Shown: piece after piece, positions 34,469-43,076 of the stretch
Layout of the letters: every line of letters starts with the position of its first letter
Numbering within the stretch: the stretch's first letter is position 1
Source: Oceanobacter sp. 1_MG-2023
GTDB lineage: Bacteria > Pseudomonadota > Gammaproteobacteria > Pseudomonadales > Oceanobacteraceae
Assembly: GCF_030689025.1 (NCBI RefSeq)
Contig: NZ_JAUYWA010000003.1
Coordinates: 1-64,000 of the forward strand
Direction of reading: 5' to 3'
Length of the DNA stretch: 64,000 bases
The notes under the pieces: model-generated
What the model saw: only the letters and a program-made list of their open reading frames with translations
Told to the model about the DNA's origin: nothing
Database searches by the model: none
Made by a program: the position numbers and the translations under genes

Positions 34469-34608
34469 TATTGACCTCCGAATGAAACCGTGCGGCCGTT
34501 AAACGCCAGGCGTTTACCAGAAACCAGTAGGATGGATGTGATGAAAATTGGCTTTGTGTACTGCACTGGCTCGTCAGAGCCGAATGAAATCTGGATAAGA
34601 GCTGACAT
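34468..34608 (-). CDS. Small phage protein between gp48 and the tail fibre
   Basis: A 46-residue frame, starting at ATG 34608 one base after the gp48-like stop and sharing its last base with the fibre start. It includes QISFGSDEPVQYTKPIFITSILL and GKRLAFNGRTVSFGG. An earlier ATG at 34617 is possible. The tight packing with both neighbours is the main support. No family is recognised; a small fibre- or baseplate-associated protein is plausible. Confidence 0.5.
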   Translation of the reverse strand: MSALIQISFGSDEPVQYTKPIFITSILLVSGKRLAFNGRTVSFGGQ

Positions 34609-34609
34609 A

Positions 34610-35242
34610 TTAACCATCCACAGGATTTGTTGAGTTGAACGTAACGGCGACGGGTTCGCCTGCGTAGTTGATGAGCGTGCCATTAACCGCCAAATAATTG
34701 GTTTCTGAGCGGTTGCTGATCAGCACTTTGTGAGCATGGATCATGCGCCACAGCACGCGCTCCAGGCGTGTGATAGATACGCTGCTGGCGTTGATGGTAT
34801 GGACGTTAACCTGCACAACAAACGCCCAGTCTGTGCCATAAAAATACCCGCCGAAATTGCCGCCGAAGGTCGTTTCGGAATACTCGGTAATCGTGATCTC
34901 AAATCCCAAAGCAGCGGCCATCGCCGCGAGAAACTCACGACTCTGACTGCCGTACTGTTGGTACTTTTGTATTACGGCGTCGCGGCGGTCTGCGAGCGTT
35001 GTGGCGGCGATTGTACTGTCGTCTGGCAGGCCGTATTCCGCTTCCCATTCGTCAATCAGCTCTGAGACTTGAGACGGCAGTGACTCAGCGGCTATCGCGT
35101 CTGAGCGGGCGTCGATACGTGCGAACTCGTCCGCGATACCACCCATGAGCTGGCCTAACGTGCTGTCTAATTCACGAGACCATGCGGCCCCAGAGGGTAG
35201 CAGTGCGAGCAGCTGTTGCTGGTAATCGGATACGTCAGACAT
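34610..35242 (-). CDS. Baseplate protein, Mu gp48-like (DUF2313/YmfQ family)
   Basis: About 210 residues. The N-terminus YQQQLLALLPSGAAWSRELDSTLGQLM and the following ARIDARSDAIAAESLPSQVSELIDEWEAEYGLPDD are the typical YmfQ signature. The family links the baseplate to the tail fibres. ATG 35242 is used; a TTG nine bases upstream is the alternative. Unlike in Mu, a small fibre-like gene separates it from gp47. Confidence 0.9.
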   Translation of the reverse strand: MSDVSDYQQQLLALLPSGAAWSRELDSTLGQLMGGIADEFARIDARSDAIAAESLPSQVSELIDEWEAEYGLPDDSTIAATTLADRRDAVIQKYQQYGSQSREFLAAMAAALGFEITITEYSETTFGGNFGGYFYGTDWAFVVQVNVHTINASSVSITRLERVLWRMIHAHKVLISNRSETNYLAVNGTLINYAGEPVAVTFNSTNPVDG

Positions 35243-35939
35243 CGTGATCAATCAGAACGAATGAGAAACCAACCCCACCGTCGTTATTACCAATATCTGC
35301 GATATGGACATCGACAGAATTTGACGATCGGGTGTACTCGATGGCCATGGTGTTGTTTGGTGCATTGATTGGGCTGACCACAACCGCATAATTGCTGTGG
35401 CCCAGGCTGTGCGTCAGAACAAAATCGCCGTTCGAGCTTTCCGTTGCGCTCCACGTCGCATCACCAGCCGAACTGGGCACGACACTAAAACCGCCACCGT
35501 CCGCGACCTCCCCGGAATACCAGCCCAACGTCGCCAAAAAATCTTTCCCGGTGGCAGGGTTGTCCAGCTTTGTGTCTAGCGCGCTTTGCAGTCCGCTGAC
35601 ATCGGCGATTGCATGACCATGGCCGTTATCGCTTTTTAGATCCAGCGCATTCTGCGTCGCTTGTGCCAGGGTATCAATTGAGTCATCGACATAGACCCCA
35701 TTGTTTGTGCCAATCGCACTGGCAATGACGTTGTTGATAGCGGTAATCAGCTGGGTCACAGACTGATCTGACGGCGTCAGACCACCGGCTGTAATCACAC
35801 CAATTAGCTCGTCAAACACCATATTCTGATACGTGGCGCTGTTTTTTGATGGCGGCACAACAGGCGATGCAGTCACGTCACCATCGCTGAATTTTCCATC
35901 GGCCAAGCGGGCTTCTGTATCGGACGTCGGGTAATCCAT
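35235..35939 (-). CDS. Short tail fibre-like protein
   Basis: A 234-residue protein. The N-terminal 90 residues (DYPTSDTEARLADGKFSDGD, then MVFDELIGVITAGGLTPS) look like a phage tail attachment domain. A central NGHGHAIADVSGLQSALDTKL is the repeat commonly found in tail fibres. The C-terminal 90 residues probably form a small beta-rich tip. It lies between the gp47-like and gp48-like genes, an insertion relative to Mu. It could be a second adhesin or a baseplate wedge accessory. Confidence 0.7.
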   Translation of the reverse strand: MDYPTSDTEARLADGKFSDGDVTASPVVPPSKNSATYQNMVFDELIGVITAGGLTPSDQSVTQLITAINNVIASAIGTNNGVYVDDSIDTLAQATQNALDLKSDNGHGHAIADVSGLQSALDTKLDNPATGKDFLATLGWYSGEVADGGGFSVVPSSAGDATWSATESSNGDFVLTHSLGHSNYAVVVSPINAPNNTMAIEYTRSSNSVDVHIADIGNNDGGVGFSFVLIDHDV

Positions 35940-35959
35940 AAAGCTCTATTTAAACCCTG

Positions 35960-37009
35960 TTAATTCGGCCATGTAACCGTGCCCAGGACGATCAGCTCGT
36001 CGCTGTTGCACGTAACATCAGCAGTCAGGTTGATGGTGTGATCGGTCTCGCCAGTCGCGAGCGAGATAGCCTCACGAATCCGGCTCAGTTTAATTGCGCC
36101 ACCGGGTTCGGCATCACGTCGGACCATGTCATCCAGTTCAGCCTCAACGGCCGCACGCACAGCGGTGGTGTCTGGCACCAGTTCCGTTACTGTAATATCC
36201 ATCGCCGCCGCGGTAATTGAACCCAGATTAAAACCGCGCATACCCGCTGGCCGCTGGGTGTCGATGTAGTCAGTTACAGCGTCGACGTGGGCCTGGGTTG
36301 GAATTGGGCTATCCAGATCGTCGGTGGTAAACCGCACAACAACGGTGCCAGGGCCAAGTTCGTTGCTGTAACACCAGGCGCGGGTAACGTCTGAGTGAGC
36401 GGCTTTGGCCCAAGCGATATAGTCGGTGGCGTTGCCACCCTGGGGTGGATTCTGACGGCGCTCTGCCAGCCGCTCACTCAGTCGAGTGATGGTCTCTATG
36501 TCGGAGCCACCGGATAACTCAACAACCGTCGCCACAGTGTCCAGACCGGCGACGGTTTCGGTCAGGCTCAGTTCTGCACCAGCGTCCTGGTTGCCGTCTG
36601 CTCCGGTCTCAACCGCACGGATCTGCGCAGTCAGTGTGCCGCCAGATACGGTGGCGTCAGCCGTGACGCGATAGACCAGTTCGTCTTTGGTCAGCAGTGA
36701 CTCAGCAGGCAACACAGTGCCGTTGTTGCCGGGGATCGTGACGGTGCCGGATGCACGGCTGGCAGCAATGCGATAAATGCCCACTTCAGCGGCACGCTTC
36801 ACCAGGTTGGTATCGGTGCAGGTGTCATCAAAAAGCTGCGCTTCGAGATGGTCAATTTTGCGGTGCAAGCCGTGCGCGGTACCGGCCATAGCCTGGCTGA
36901 TTGGGTAGTAAATATCACCGCGCTTTGATGCTGCTTTGCCTGTCCAGCGCTCGATGTCGGCCGTGATCCGACTGCGGATAGTGCCCAGGACCTCTTTGAT
37001 GTACGCCAT
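35960..37009 (-). CDS. Baseplate J-like protein (Mu gp47)
   Basis: A 349-residue baseplate wedge protein. Recognised by the N-terminal region around YYPISQAMAGTAHGLHRKIDHL and the central GGSDIETITRLSERLAERRQNPPQGGNATDYIAWA, a hallmark of the baseplate J family. The start shares one base with the gp46-like stop. Confidence 0.93.
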   Translation of the reverse strand: MAYIKEVLGTIRSRITADIERWTGKAASKRGDIYYPISQAMAGTAHGLHRKIDHLEAQLFDDTCTDTNLVKRAAEVGIYRIAASRASGTVTIPGNNGTVLPAESLLTKDELVYRVTADATVSGGTLTAQIRAVETGADGNQDAGAELSLTETVAGLDTVATVVELSGGSDIETITRLSERLAERRQNPPQGGNATDYIAWAKAAHSDVTRAWCYSNELGPGTVVVRFTTDDLDSPIPTQAHVDAVTDYIDTQRPAGMRGFNLGSITAAAMDITVTELVPDTTAVRAAVEAELDDMVRRDAEPGGAIKLSRIREAISLATGETDHTINLTADVTCNSDELIVLGTVTWPN

Positions 37010-37446
37010 CAGCTTTGCCCCTGTTCGAGTGTCATATTCAGTGTTTCGCCATCCAGCAGTGTGATGTCGATTTGATAGGCGAGTCGATCCGGTGGCTGAC
37101 GCTCCACGGTCACAGCAAGCTCAGACACATGACTGTCTTCAACCAGCCAGTCCAGAGCTGTTTGCGCTTCGTCTTGAACCTGGTTGGCCACGTCGTTTGT
37201 CAGTTTGCTGCGACGATGCAGCCAGAGCTTGCTGCCCAGGCTGTCGTCATCCAGCTCAATATCACCCCAGTAGCCGCGTCGTTCGGTTATCTCTGGCTCT
37301 TCGTCTTCAGTAGCGCGGCCATCGGTAAAAAGACTCATGATGACGGCGGAACGCAGCCAGGTTTCCAGCGTGTCGTCGGCTTCGATCAGCTCGGCTTGCT
37401 GGGTGTCAGCGTTCCAGGACAGGGCCAGCACAGTTGTTACAGTCAT
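37009..37446 (-). CDS. Phage GP46 family baseplate protein
   Basis: A 145-residue protein of the gp46 (gp25-like wedge) family. The motif RGYWGDIELDDDSLGSKLWLHRRSKL is diagnostic and is followed by the DWLVEDSHVSELAV segment. It lies between the gp45-like spike and gp47, overlapping both by a few bases, in standard Mu order. Confidence 0.93.
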   Translation of the reverse strand: MTVTTVLALSWNADTQQAELIEADDTLETWLRSAVIMSLFTDGRATEDEEPEITERRGYWGDIELDDDSLGSKLWLHRRSKLTNDVANQVQDEAQTALDWLVEDSHVSELAVTVERQPPDRLAYQIDITLLDGETLNMTLEQGQS

Positions 37447-38111
37447 TGAGCACCTCCGGTAACCGACGAATTACCATCGTCGGTGTAGCTGTGGACGTGG
37501 CTGCTGTAATCGACACCGCCCACACTGGCAGCGGCGGCGGTCATGGCACCTGCAAACGTTGCACCTGGTGCAGTGATTTGGCCTCCAGCAGTTACGGTTT
37601 CAGTAATGCTCAAGGTGGTTTGCAACGTGGCCGCAGAGGCTACGTTTAGTGTGCTGCTGAGCGTGGTTGCTCCTGTCACGTTCAGAGTGCCGGTGATCTC
37701 GGTGGCTGGACTATTCAGAACAACCTTGGTGCTGCTCTTTACTTCAGCCGTCCCATCTTTTTTCAGCCAGAAATAATCGCCGGACTGGTTATAAAGAGCG
37801 GCTTCGCCTTCTTCTATTACGAGTCGGTACCGGCGATCCCCAACCAGTAAACCAACCGAGTGCGAGCCATTGCCACCGAACGCGAGCACGATGGCCTCAG
37901 CGCCCTGGGGCGGGTGGCTGGTAAAGCCGAACGGCTCCAGATGCTCGACATCAGACAGCGCCTGACCACCCGGCACCTGCACTTGCAACAGTCGGATCTT
38001 GCCTTGGTACTTGGTCAGCAACACTTGCGAGCGCTGCAGCAGCACACGCAGACGGCGGCTCAGTGGCGCGGTGAATGCCTGCAGAGTGCGGATCAGTTGA
38101 TCTCGTGTCAT
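37443..38111 (-). CDS. Baseplate spike protein (Mu gp45-like)
   Basis: A 222-residue protein. The N-terminal OB-like region contains VEHLEPFGFTSHPPQGAEAIVLAFGG, a signature of gp45/gpV spikes. The C-terminal third is a repetitive beta-helix (TGATTLSSTLNVASAATLQTTLSITETVTAGGQ-like steps) and ends with SSHVHSYTDD, whose HxH motif binds iron at the spike tip. It forms the membrane-piercing needle of the contractile tail. Confidence 0.92.
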   Translation of the reverse strand: MTRDQLIRTLQAFTAPLSRRLRVLLQRSQVLLTKYQGKIRLLQVQVPGGQALSDVEHLEPFGFTSHPPQGAEAIVLAFGGNGSHSVGLLVGDRRYRLVIEEGEAALYNQSGDYFWLKKDGTAEVKSSTKVVLNSPATEITGTLNVTGATTLSSTLNVASAATLQTTLSITETVTAGGQITAPGATFAGAMTAAAASVGGVDYSSHVHSYTDDGNSSVTGGAQ

Positions 38112-39190
38112 CCATCATCTCCAGACAGAATATAGCCTCGACCAGCAGCGGCAGGATCTGCTGCTAACAGGTCGAATGCCTCCGGCGGCATCACAGTGAT
38201 CTCCGTCGTGCGGCCTGAGCGACTATCCATCATCACCCGAGTCTCTGTGATCAGCCGCTGTGTATTGTCGAACTGGTTGCGAGCGTCGGTGATCGAGACC
38301 ATCTCATTCGGCGTCCAGAGCGAGCCAGTACCAGACTGCCGCCAGCCCTGAACGGTGTAGATCACCTGGCGGCTACGACCGTAGCCGATGCGACGGCGGT
38401 GTTGCGCTTGAGCTTCACAGGCGGCAACATCGGCCGGGGAATCAGAAAACAGCACCATTGGCCGATATCGAACAGCATCACCGGTCTCGGTCGCGCCCGA
38501 TTGAGAGGTTGCACTAGTGTCGCTGGAAAGATACGCGGGCTGCTGACCAGTCACACTGATCGTGCTGTACAAACTGCGATGCGATCGACTTCCTTTAGCG
38601 GCCAAAATATTTTTACCCAACTCCAATGCAACGGCTGCTTGTGTCGTGCCAGCGCGTGTGATCACTAAGTTTCCACCGGCATCTGACATCAGCATCACGC
38701 CTCGCACGCGGGCCAACTCTTCGAGAAATTCCCAGATCGGTTGACCGGCATCCAGTGCCAGATCCGTACTGGCAAAGGCCTTATTGGCTGGTGCGGTAGC
38801 GGTATTGTCAACCACCACCCCAATGCCGAAATCTGCGCACAATTTGCGGGTAATACTGGCCAGTGTTTGGCCCGGCTTGACTTGCTGGCCAGCAGTTGAG
38901 CAGTCCACCAGATCACCCAATTTGCTGCGCCCACGTACCTTTACGCTGTGGGTTTTTGCGTCGTAAACCACATCAATGTCGTCGATATAGCCTGTAGTGA
39001 TAAGGTCATCATCGACATAAACCTCAACAGCCATGCCGTCTTCAACAGCAAAGATACCGGCTTCGGCATCCAGATCCGGCGCGGCTTCAACCTCGAACTG
39101 ATGCGGCCCCTGTTCGATGCCACGGCTGACCGCAACGCGCTTCCAGCCGCGATATAGCTTGCCATCGATGTTCAGAATCAGTTCATTCAC
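38108..39190 (-). CDS. Baseplate hub protein (Mu gpP/gp44-like)
   Basis: A 360-residue protein of the gpP/late-control-D class that forms the hub around the spike. It starts NELILNIDGKLYRGWKRVAVSRGIEQG and has VVYDAKTHSVKVRGRSKLGDLVDCS, a typical segment, then a C-terminal part beginning near YTVQGWRQSGTGSLW. It overlaps the neighbouring N-like and gp45-like genes by a few bases. Confidence 0.92.
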   Translation of the reverse strand: MNELILNIDGKLYRGWKRVAVSRGIEQGPHQFEVEAAPDLDAEAGIFAVEDGMAVEVYVDDDLITTGYIDDIDVVYDAKTHSVKVRGRSKLGDLVDCSTAGQQVKPGQTLASITRKLCADFGIGVVVDNTATAPANKAFASTDLALDAGQPIWEFLEELARVRGVMLMSDAGGNLVITRAGTTQAAVALELGKNILAAKGSRSHRSLYSTISVTGQQPAYLSSDTSATSQSGATETGDAVRYRPMVLFSDSPADVAACEAQAQHRRRIGYGRSRQVIYTVQGWRQSGTGSLWTPNEMVSITDARNQFDNTQRLITETRVMMDSRSGRTTEITVMPPEAFDLLAADPAAAGRGYILSGDDG

Positions 39191-40404
39191 AGCAGCACCT
39201 CCAGCACTTCACCAGCCGGTACAAAATTCGGGTTTTCAATGTTGTTACGGTCGGTCAACTCATCAACGCGGCTCGCGTCACCGTACTGCATATGAGCGAC
39301 AACCAGGGCTGGCAGAGAGGTTTCCAGCGTGATGGACTGAGCACTCAACAAGCCGGGTTCCAGTGCGGTGATATGGCGTTGCAGTGCGGTTGCCAGGTTG
39401 CTGATGGCGTCGTACTGCTCGGTGGTCAGATCGTCGGCGTCGAGCTGCTCATCCAGTTGATCAAGTAACGCATCCCGGATATCTCGGGCCTGCTCCAGTG
39501 AGTCGAATTCAGAGGCGTCAGAGTCCGCAATACGCACGACCAGAGCAATGGTGGCAACGGCTGAAAAGCTGCGGCTGATGGCATCCTGGTTGTCGGCCAT
39601 GCGAGCACGAGTCTCTGTGGCCGTACCGTTAGCGGCAGTGCGTGAAACCGGGCGAGCAATACCGAATGCGGTTAGCAAATTGTTGTAGGCATTAAAGGCG
39701 TTTGAAATGCGGTTAAATCCGCCTATAACAGACGTCACGACTGCCCCGACGTTGCTGATCAGAGTCAGTGGCTGCAATACCAAGTCGGTCACCTCAGACG
39801 TCAGACTGCCGATATCGTTTGCAATGTCTTCGATTTGATTGAGTTCAGCCGCGATGGAACCGTTGATCGCATTGAGCGAATCAAATGCGGATTCCAAAAA
39901 CGAGGTGCTGGACTCCACCACAAACGCAGGCTGCCCAGCACAATCAAACGTGTCTGAAAATGCAGTTTCCGTTTGTGCCTGGGCCGCTGTTGCAGCCGCT
40001 ACCAGCGCCGATCCTGTGGATACCGTGGCCGGTGCCTGGCGTTTGCCAGCAGTGACATAGCGAATCGTAAACTGACAGAACCCACCACGCCGACTGCTGA
40101 TTGTCCACTCATAGTCCTGTACCTGGATGAGTTGCGAGCCGCGATAGGGATGCGTCAGCTTGCCAGGGCCTTGCTGATCCAGCGCTTTAATCAGTTGATC
40201 ACGCGCCAGATCGTAATCTGTGCCCACCAGGTAAACGGTCAGACGTTGAGAACCAGCAGACTTACCCAGGTCTTCAGAGTAGTGCTGCTCTTGCAGTGGG
40301 AACTCATGCACCGCGACATTGCGGCCGCCGTTGCCTTGAGCGGAGTCGGTCAGAAATTCAACGCCCCGGAATGAGCCGACTTGCAATCGGTCGCGCCATG
40401 TCAT
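39187..40404 (-). CDS. DNA circularization / tail protein N (Mu gp43-like)
   Basis: A 405-residue protein. The first 100 residues match the DNA_circ_N domain (WRDRLQVGSFRGVEFLTDSAQGNGGRN). The rest is helical with GYRTRMADNQ-like and Ser/Ala-rich regions. In Mu-like phages it is a baseplate/tail protein that also enters the host with the DNA. It overlaps the end of the tape measure gene. Confidence 0.92.
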   Translation of the reverse strand: MTWRDRLQVGSFRGVEFLTDSAQGNGGRNVAVHEFPLQEQHYSEDLGKSAGSQRLTVYLVGTDYDLARDQLIKALDQQGPGKLTHPYRGSQLIQVQDYEWTISSRRGGFCQFTIRYVTAGKRQAPATVSTGSALVAAATAAQAQTETAFSDTFDCAGQPAFVVESSTSFLESAFDSLNAINGSIAAELNQIEDIANDIGSLTSEVTDLVLQPLTLISNVGAVVTSVIGGFNRISNAFNAYNNLLTAFGIARPVSRTAANGTATETRARMADNQDAISRSFSAVATIALVVRIADSDASEFDSLEQARDIRDALLDQLDEQLDADDLTTEQYDAISNLATALQRHITALEPGLLSAQSITLETSLPALVVAHMQYGDASRVDELTDRNNIENPNFVPAGEVLEVLL

Positions 40405-42269
40405 GGCATCACCATCGAGATGCCGGAAACGTCAACGTCCATACCCAATCCGTCAACACGAGTGACACGCGTACGATCATCCGAGACTTCGACCCTCAGC
40501 CGCGCTTCTGCTCGTTGCTCAGATCGGCTGCGAGAGCGCGGTGTATTGTCGGCACGCTCGCTCAGAATAGCCGCCTGTGCGGTATCATTGCCTACCGCCG
40601 CCAGCACGTTGGCCACCGCACGACCGATGGAGTCTCCCACCTCCGTGCCATCAATCAAATAATCATTGATCAACGTGCCAACTCCATAACCCGCAGCACC
40701 CGCTGCGGCACCCCAGCCCAACATGCTGAGCATACCGGTGGCCGGAGTGCCTGCGGGCAAACCGGGTGGTGTCCCCATGGCAGGACGTGGCAACCCCGGT
40801 GCACCAGACCGGCCAACGCGCGGCCCGGATCGTGGAGCACCCGCACCGCCGGGCAAGCCACCTCGACCGCCGACACTGCCAATAGGGCTGATGCCATTGG
40901 GCATATTCACCACATAAACCGGTGTAACACCAACAGTGGCCTCCAGCGCTGCACCAACGGCCACGCCACCCGCCAGATTACCCGCATTGCCCAGTAAATT
41001 TTTCATCGCCGGGCCGCCGTATTTATAGGCCGCAACACCACCTGCTAATAATGCAACACCACCACCCAGAATATCATCACCATCCAGCGCCAAACCGCCG
41101 GCTTTTTTATCATCCAGCAGGAATTTGGTTATCTCCACAAATCCGGTATTAATCGCTGACATAAAACCGTCGACACTTTCGCGCAAAACCCCGCTCAGTC
41201 GCTGGCCCTGGATAACCGCATTATTCATTGCCCGATCCAGTTCGCGGGCAATCGTGCCGTTTGCCGCTAATATTCTGCTGGTTTTCTCTCTCGCCTCATC
41301 TATTTTTCCAGATTGCAATAACGCCTGAATACCGCGTTGGGTATCCAGATCGGCATAACCAAAAGCGTCGGCTACCAGAGCATCACGCTGCCGATCCGTT
41401 TTTTGTAACTGATATTCTTTTGATATGTCGTCAATAACGTCAAATGAATCTCGACGAGCACCCGCTGCATCGTAAAACTGGATGCCCAAATTATCTTCGA
41501 CTGCCTGCTGATATTTTGCGTTTGTAAATATCCGTAACGTCGAATCAACGAGCGTGGCCAGTCGTTCGGGTTGCCGTTCGATGAGTGACAATTGCTCAAT
41601 AAATCCCAGCGACTGATCAAAGTCCATTCCTGCGCGTTTTGCATTGCCGCCCACACGGGCAAAGATACTGGCCAGATTTTCCAACTCGGCATTACCCGTT
41701 CGGCCCGCCATGGTCATCTTGTCCAGCACACTGGTAGCCACTTCAACATCGGCGAGATCAAAATCAAACACTTCGGAGCTGACAGATAGAGCACCCGCCA
41801 AAACGGCAGGGGCGGCACCGGTGACGGTACTCGCAGGCGCAATGGCCTCGGTGGCTCCTCGTGCCTCATTCCACCCCAATCCGCTGGCGAGCAACGACCC
41901 AGAGGACGCCTGACTGTCAGCGACGACAATGCCGGTGTTTTTTTGCAGCTCAAACAGCTCACTGCGCAGGCCACGGATCTGATCCGATGATGCCCCGGCA
42001 CTCAGCCCAATCTCTGTCAGCGACTTATCCAGCCGCGCAGACTCACGCGCCGCAGACACCAACGCGAAACCACCCGCCAGCCCGATCAGCTCGCTACGCA
42101 GCTGACCAAACCCTTGCCCCGTCAGCGACTGGAAATCGCGACGTAGGCCACGGATCTGGCTACTACTGCGAGTAGTAAACTGATCTACCTGACGCGCAGA
42201 CGAGCGCAGGCCCGCAGTAAACTGCGAGTTGCGTAGGCTCAGTACAATGCTAGTCGTCAGGTCGGCCAC
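40401..42269 (-). CDS. Tail tape measure protein (Mu gp42-like)
   Basis: A 622-residue protein that sets tail length. It starts with GTG, right after the frameshift product of the upstream gene has begun to overlap it. The N-terminal half is helical (VDQFTTRSSSQIRGLRRDFQSLTGQGF) and matches the TP901-type tape measure core. A Gly/Pro-rich central segment (GRGGLPGGAGAPRSGPRVG) is followed by a small hydrophobic region. The size agrees with a medium-length contractile tail. Confidence 0.92.
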   Translation of the reverse strand: MADLTTSIVLSLRNSQFTAGLRSSARQVDQFTTRSSSQIRGLRRDFQSLTGQGFGQLRSELIGLAGGFALVSAARESARLDKSLTEIGLSAGASSDQIRGLRSELFELQKNTGIVVADSQASSGSLLASGLGWNEARGATEAIAPASTVTGAAPAVLAGALSVSSEVFDFDLADVEVATSVLDKMTMAGRTGNAELENLASIFARVGGNAKRAGMDFDQSLGFIEQLSLIERQPERLATLVDSTLRIFTNAKYQQAVEDNLGIQFYDAAGARRDSFDVIDDISKEYQLQKTDRQRDALVADAFGYADLDTQRGIQALLQSGKIDEAREKTSRILAANGTIARELDRAMNNAVIQGQRLSGVLRESVDGFMSAINTGFVEITKFLLDDKKAGGLALDGDDILGGGVALLAGGVAAYKYGGPAMKNLLGNAGNLAGGVAVGAALEATVGVTPVYVVNMPNGISPIGSVGGRGGLPGGAGAPRSGPRVGRSGAPGLPRPAMGTPPGLPAGTPATGMLSMLGWGAAAGAAGYGVGTLINDYLIDGTEVGDSIGRAVANVLAAVGNDTAQAAILSERADNTPRSRSRSEQRAEARLRVEVSDDRTRVTRVDGLGMDVDVSGISMVMP

Positions 42270-42402
42270 GGGTCAGTAACTCCACATAGTAGGCAAATTC
42301 TGCGGGCGGGAGAGCGCGGATTTCTGTCCGGCTCCAATGGAACTTGAGGGCAATTAGCGCGACAGCGTCTCGGTGTTTTCGCTGTCGCTCGGTTCGTTTG
42401 GG
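42250..42402 (-). CDS. Frameshifted extension of the tail assembly chaperone (gp41-T product)
   Basis: A -1 shift at 42396-42402 joins the gp41-like reading frame to this second frame, which lacks its own start. It begins RTERQRKHRDAVALIALKF and continues to RALPPAEFAYYVELLTRGRP, ending at TAG 42250-42252. The LPPAEFAYYVELL part resembles the T portions of other tail chaperones. The full fusion would have about 147 residues, compared with 113 for the short form. The two forms are expected in a fixed ratio during tail assembly. Confidence 0.8.
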   Translation of the reverse strand, partial: PKRTERQRKHRDAVALIALKFHWSRTEIRALPPAEFAYYVELLTRGRPDD

Positions 42403-42695
42403 TCATCAGTCACCGAATTGAGTGTTGCCTGTGCCGCCCGCAAGATTTGCCAGTCTCGCGGACTGAGCGCGCGAATTTGCGCCAGACTGAACGGCCCAGG
42501 GCATTCGCCCACCCGCACCAGCTGACGAGCCATTAACGCGCCGTTAAACGTCAGTTGATTCTCAACCCCTTCAGCCTCAATCTCGGCATCGAACAGCTCG
42601 CCCGTGGTCATAATTGGCCGCATTTCAAAGTCGAATTGTGGGTTCTGCTTGAACAGCAGACCGTCTTTTAATGTACCTGTCTGGTTTGCCATCAT
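42354..42695 (-). CDS. Tail assembly chaperone, short form (Mu gp41-like)
   Basis: A 113-residue phage tail assembly protein with GTLKDGLLFKQNPQFDFEMRPI at the start and the LSPRDWQILRAAQATLN segment typical of the gp41/E family. It acts with the frameshifted form to guide the tape measure. The slippery heptamer lies 13 codons before its stop, so most ribosomes make this form. Confidence 0.92.
   Translation of the reverse strand: MMANQTGTLKDGLLFKQNPQFDFEMRPIMTTGELFDAEIEAEGVENQLTFNGALMARQLVRVGECPGPFSLAQIRALSPRDWQILRAAQATLNSVTDDPNEPSDSENTETLSR
42359..42402 (-). promoter_or_regulatory. Programmed -1 frameshift site with stimulatory stem-loop
   Basis: The heptamer CCCAAAC at 42402-42396 is in the right phase (C CCA AAC in the gp41 frame). 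Seven bases later GCGACAGCG (42388-42380) pairs perfectly with CGCTGTCGC (42367-42359) around a 12-base loop. A slippery site, short spacer and 9-bp stem are the three standard elements of tail-gene frameshifting. Confidence 0.85.
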
Positions 42696-42701
42696 GGCTC
42701 C

Positions 42702-43055
42702 TTAAATAGATTCAGCAGGCGAGCCTTGCAGCTCGACTGAGATTTCACCGTTTTGCAGCTCGCTGGGCTGCACAGTAAAGGCACCGGTCATGATCCATGC
42801 CTGGCCGTTGTCGTCTTGCACGTTGACGTTGATGCCCGCAAGATCTCGCACGCCCTCCAGATACCCTGGCAGGTTTGGCAACTTGAACGAAACCTTGCTG
42901 GGCAGGGTTTCTTCGTCGTAATGCACCGCGCCAGTGTCCGTTGTGACAGGATTGCGCTTGGTGCCACCGGGCTGAAATGACCCGCTGTTGTTGATGCTGT
43001 CTACCCGCCCCAGATCCGGCAGATCAATGATGACTTTTTTCGCTACCTTGGCCAT
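42702..43055 (-). CDS. Tail tube protein (Mu gpM-like)
   Basis: A 117-residue tail tube subunit with GRVDSINNSGSFQPGGTKRNPVTTDTG and ending near the PSELQNGEISVELQG segment. It follows the sheath gene as in Mu and has the usual length. Confidence 0.92.
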   Translation of the reverse strand: MAKVAKKVIIDLPDLGRVDSINNSGSFQPGGTKRNPVTTDTGAVHYDEETLPSKVSFKLPNLPGYLEGVRDLAGINVNVQDDNGQAWIMTGAFTVQPSELQNGEISVELQGSPAESI

Positions 43056-43076
43056 ATCGGCTCCTTACCTGATCGA

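Noticed and set aside
40296..40997. Plus-strand frame of 233 codons in the tail genes
   Set aside because: Antisense to tape measure and N-like genes; composition typical of a shadow frame.
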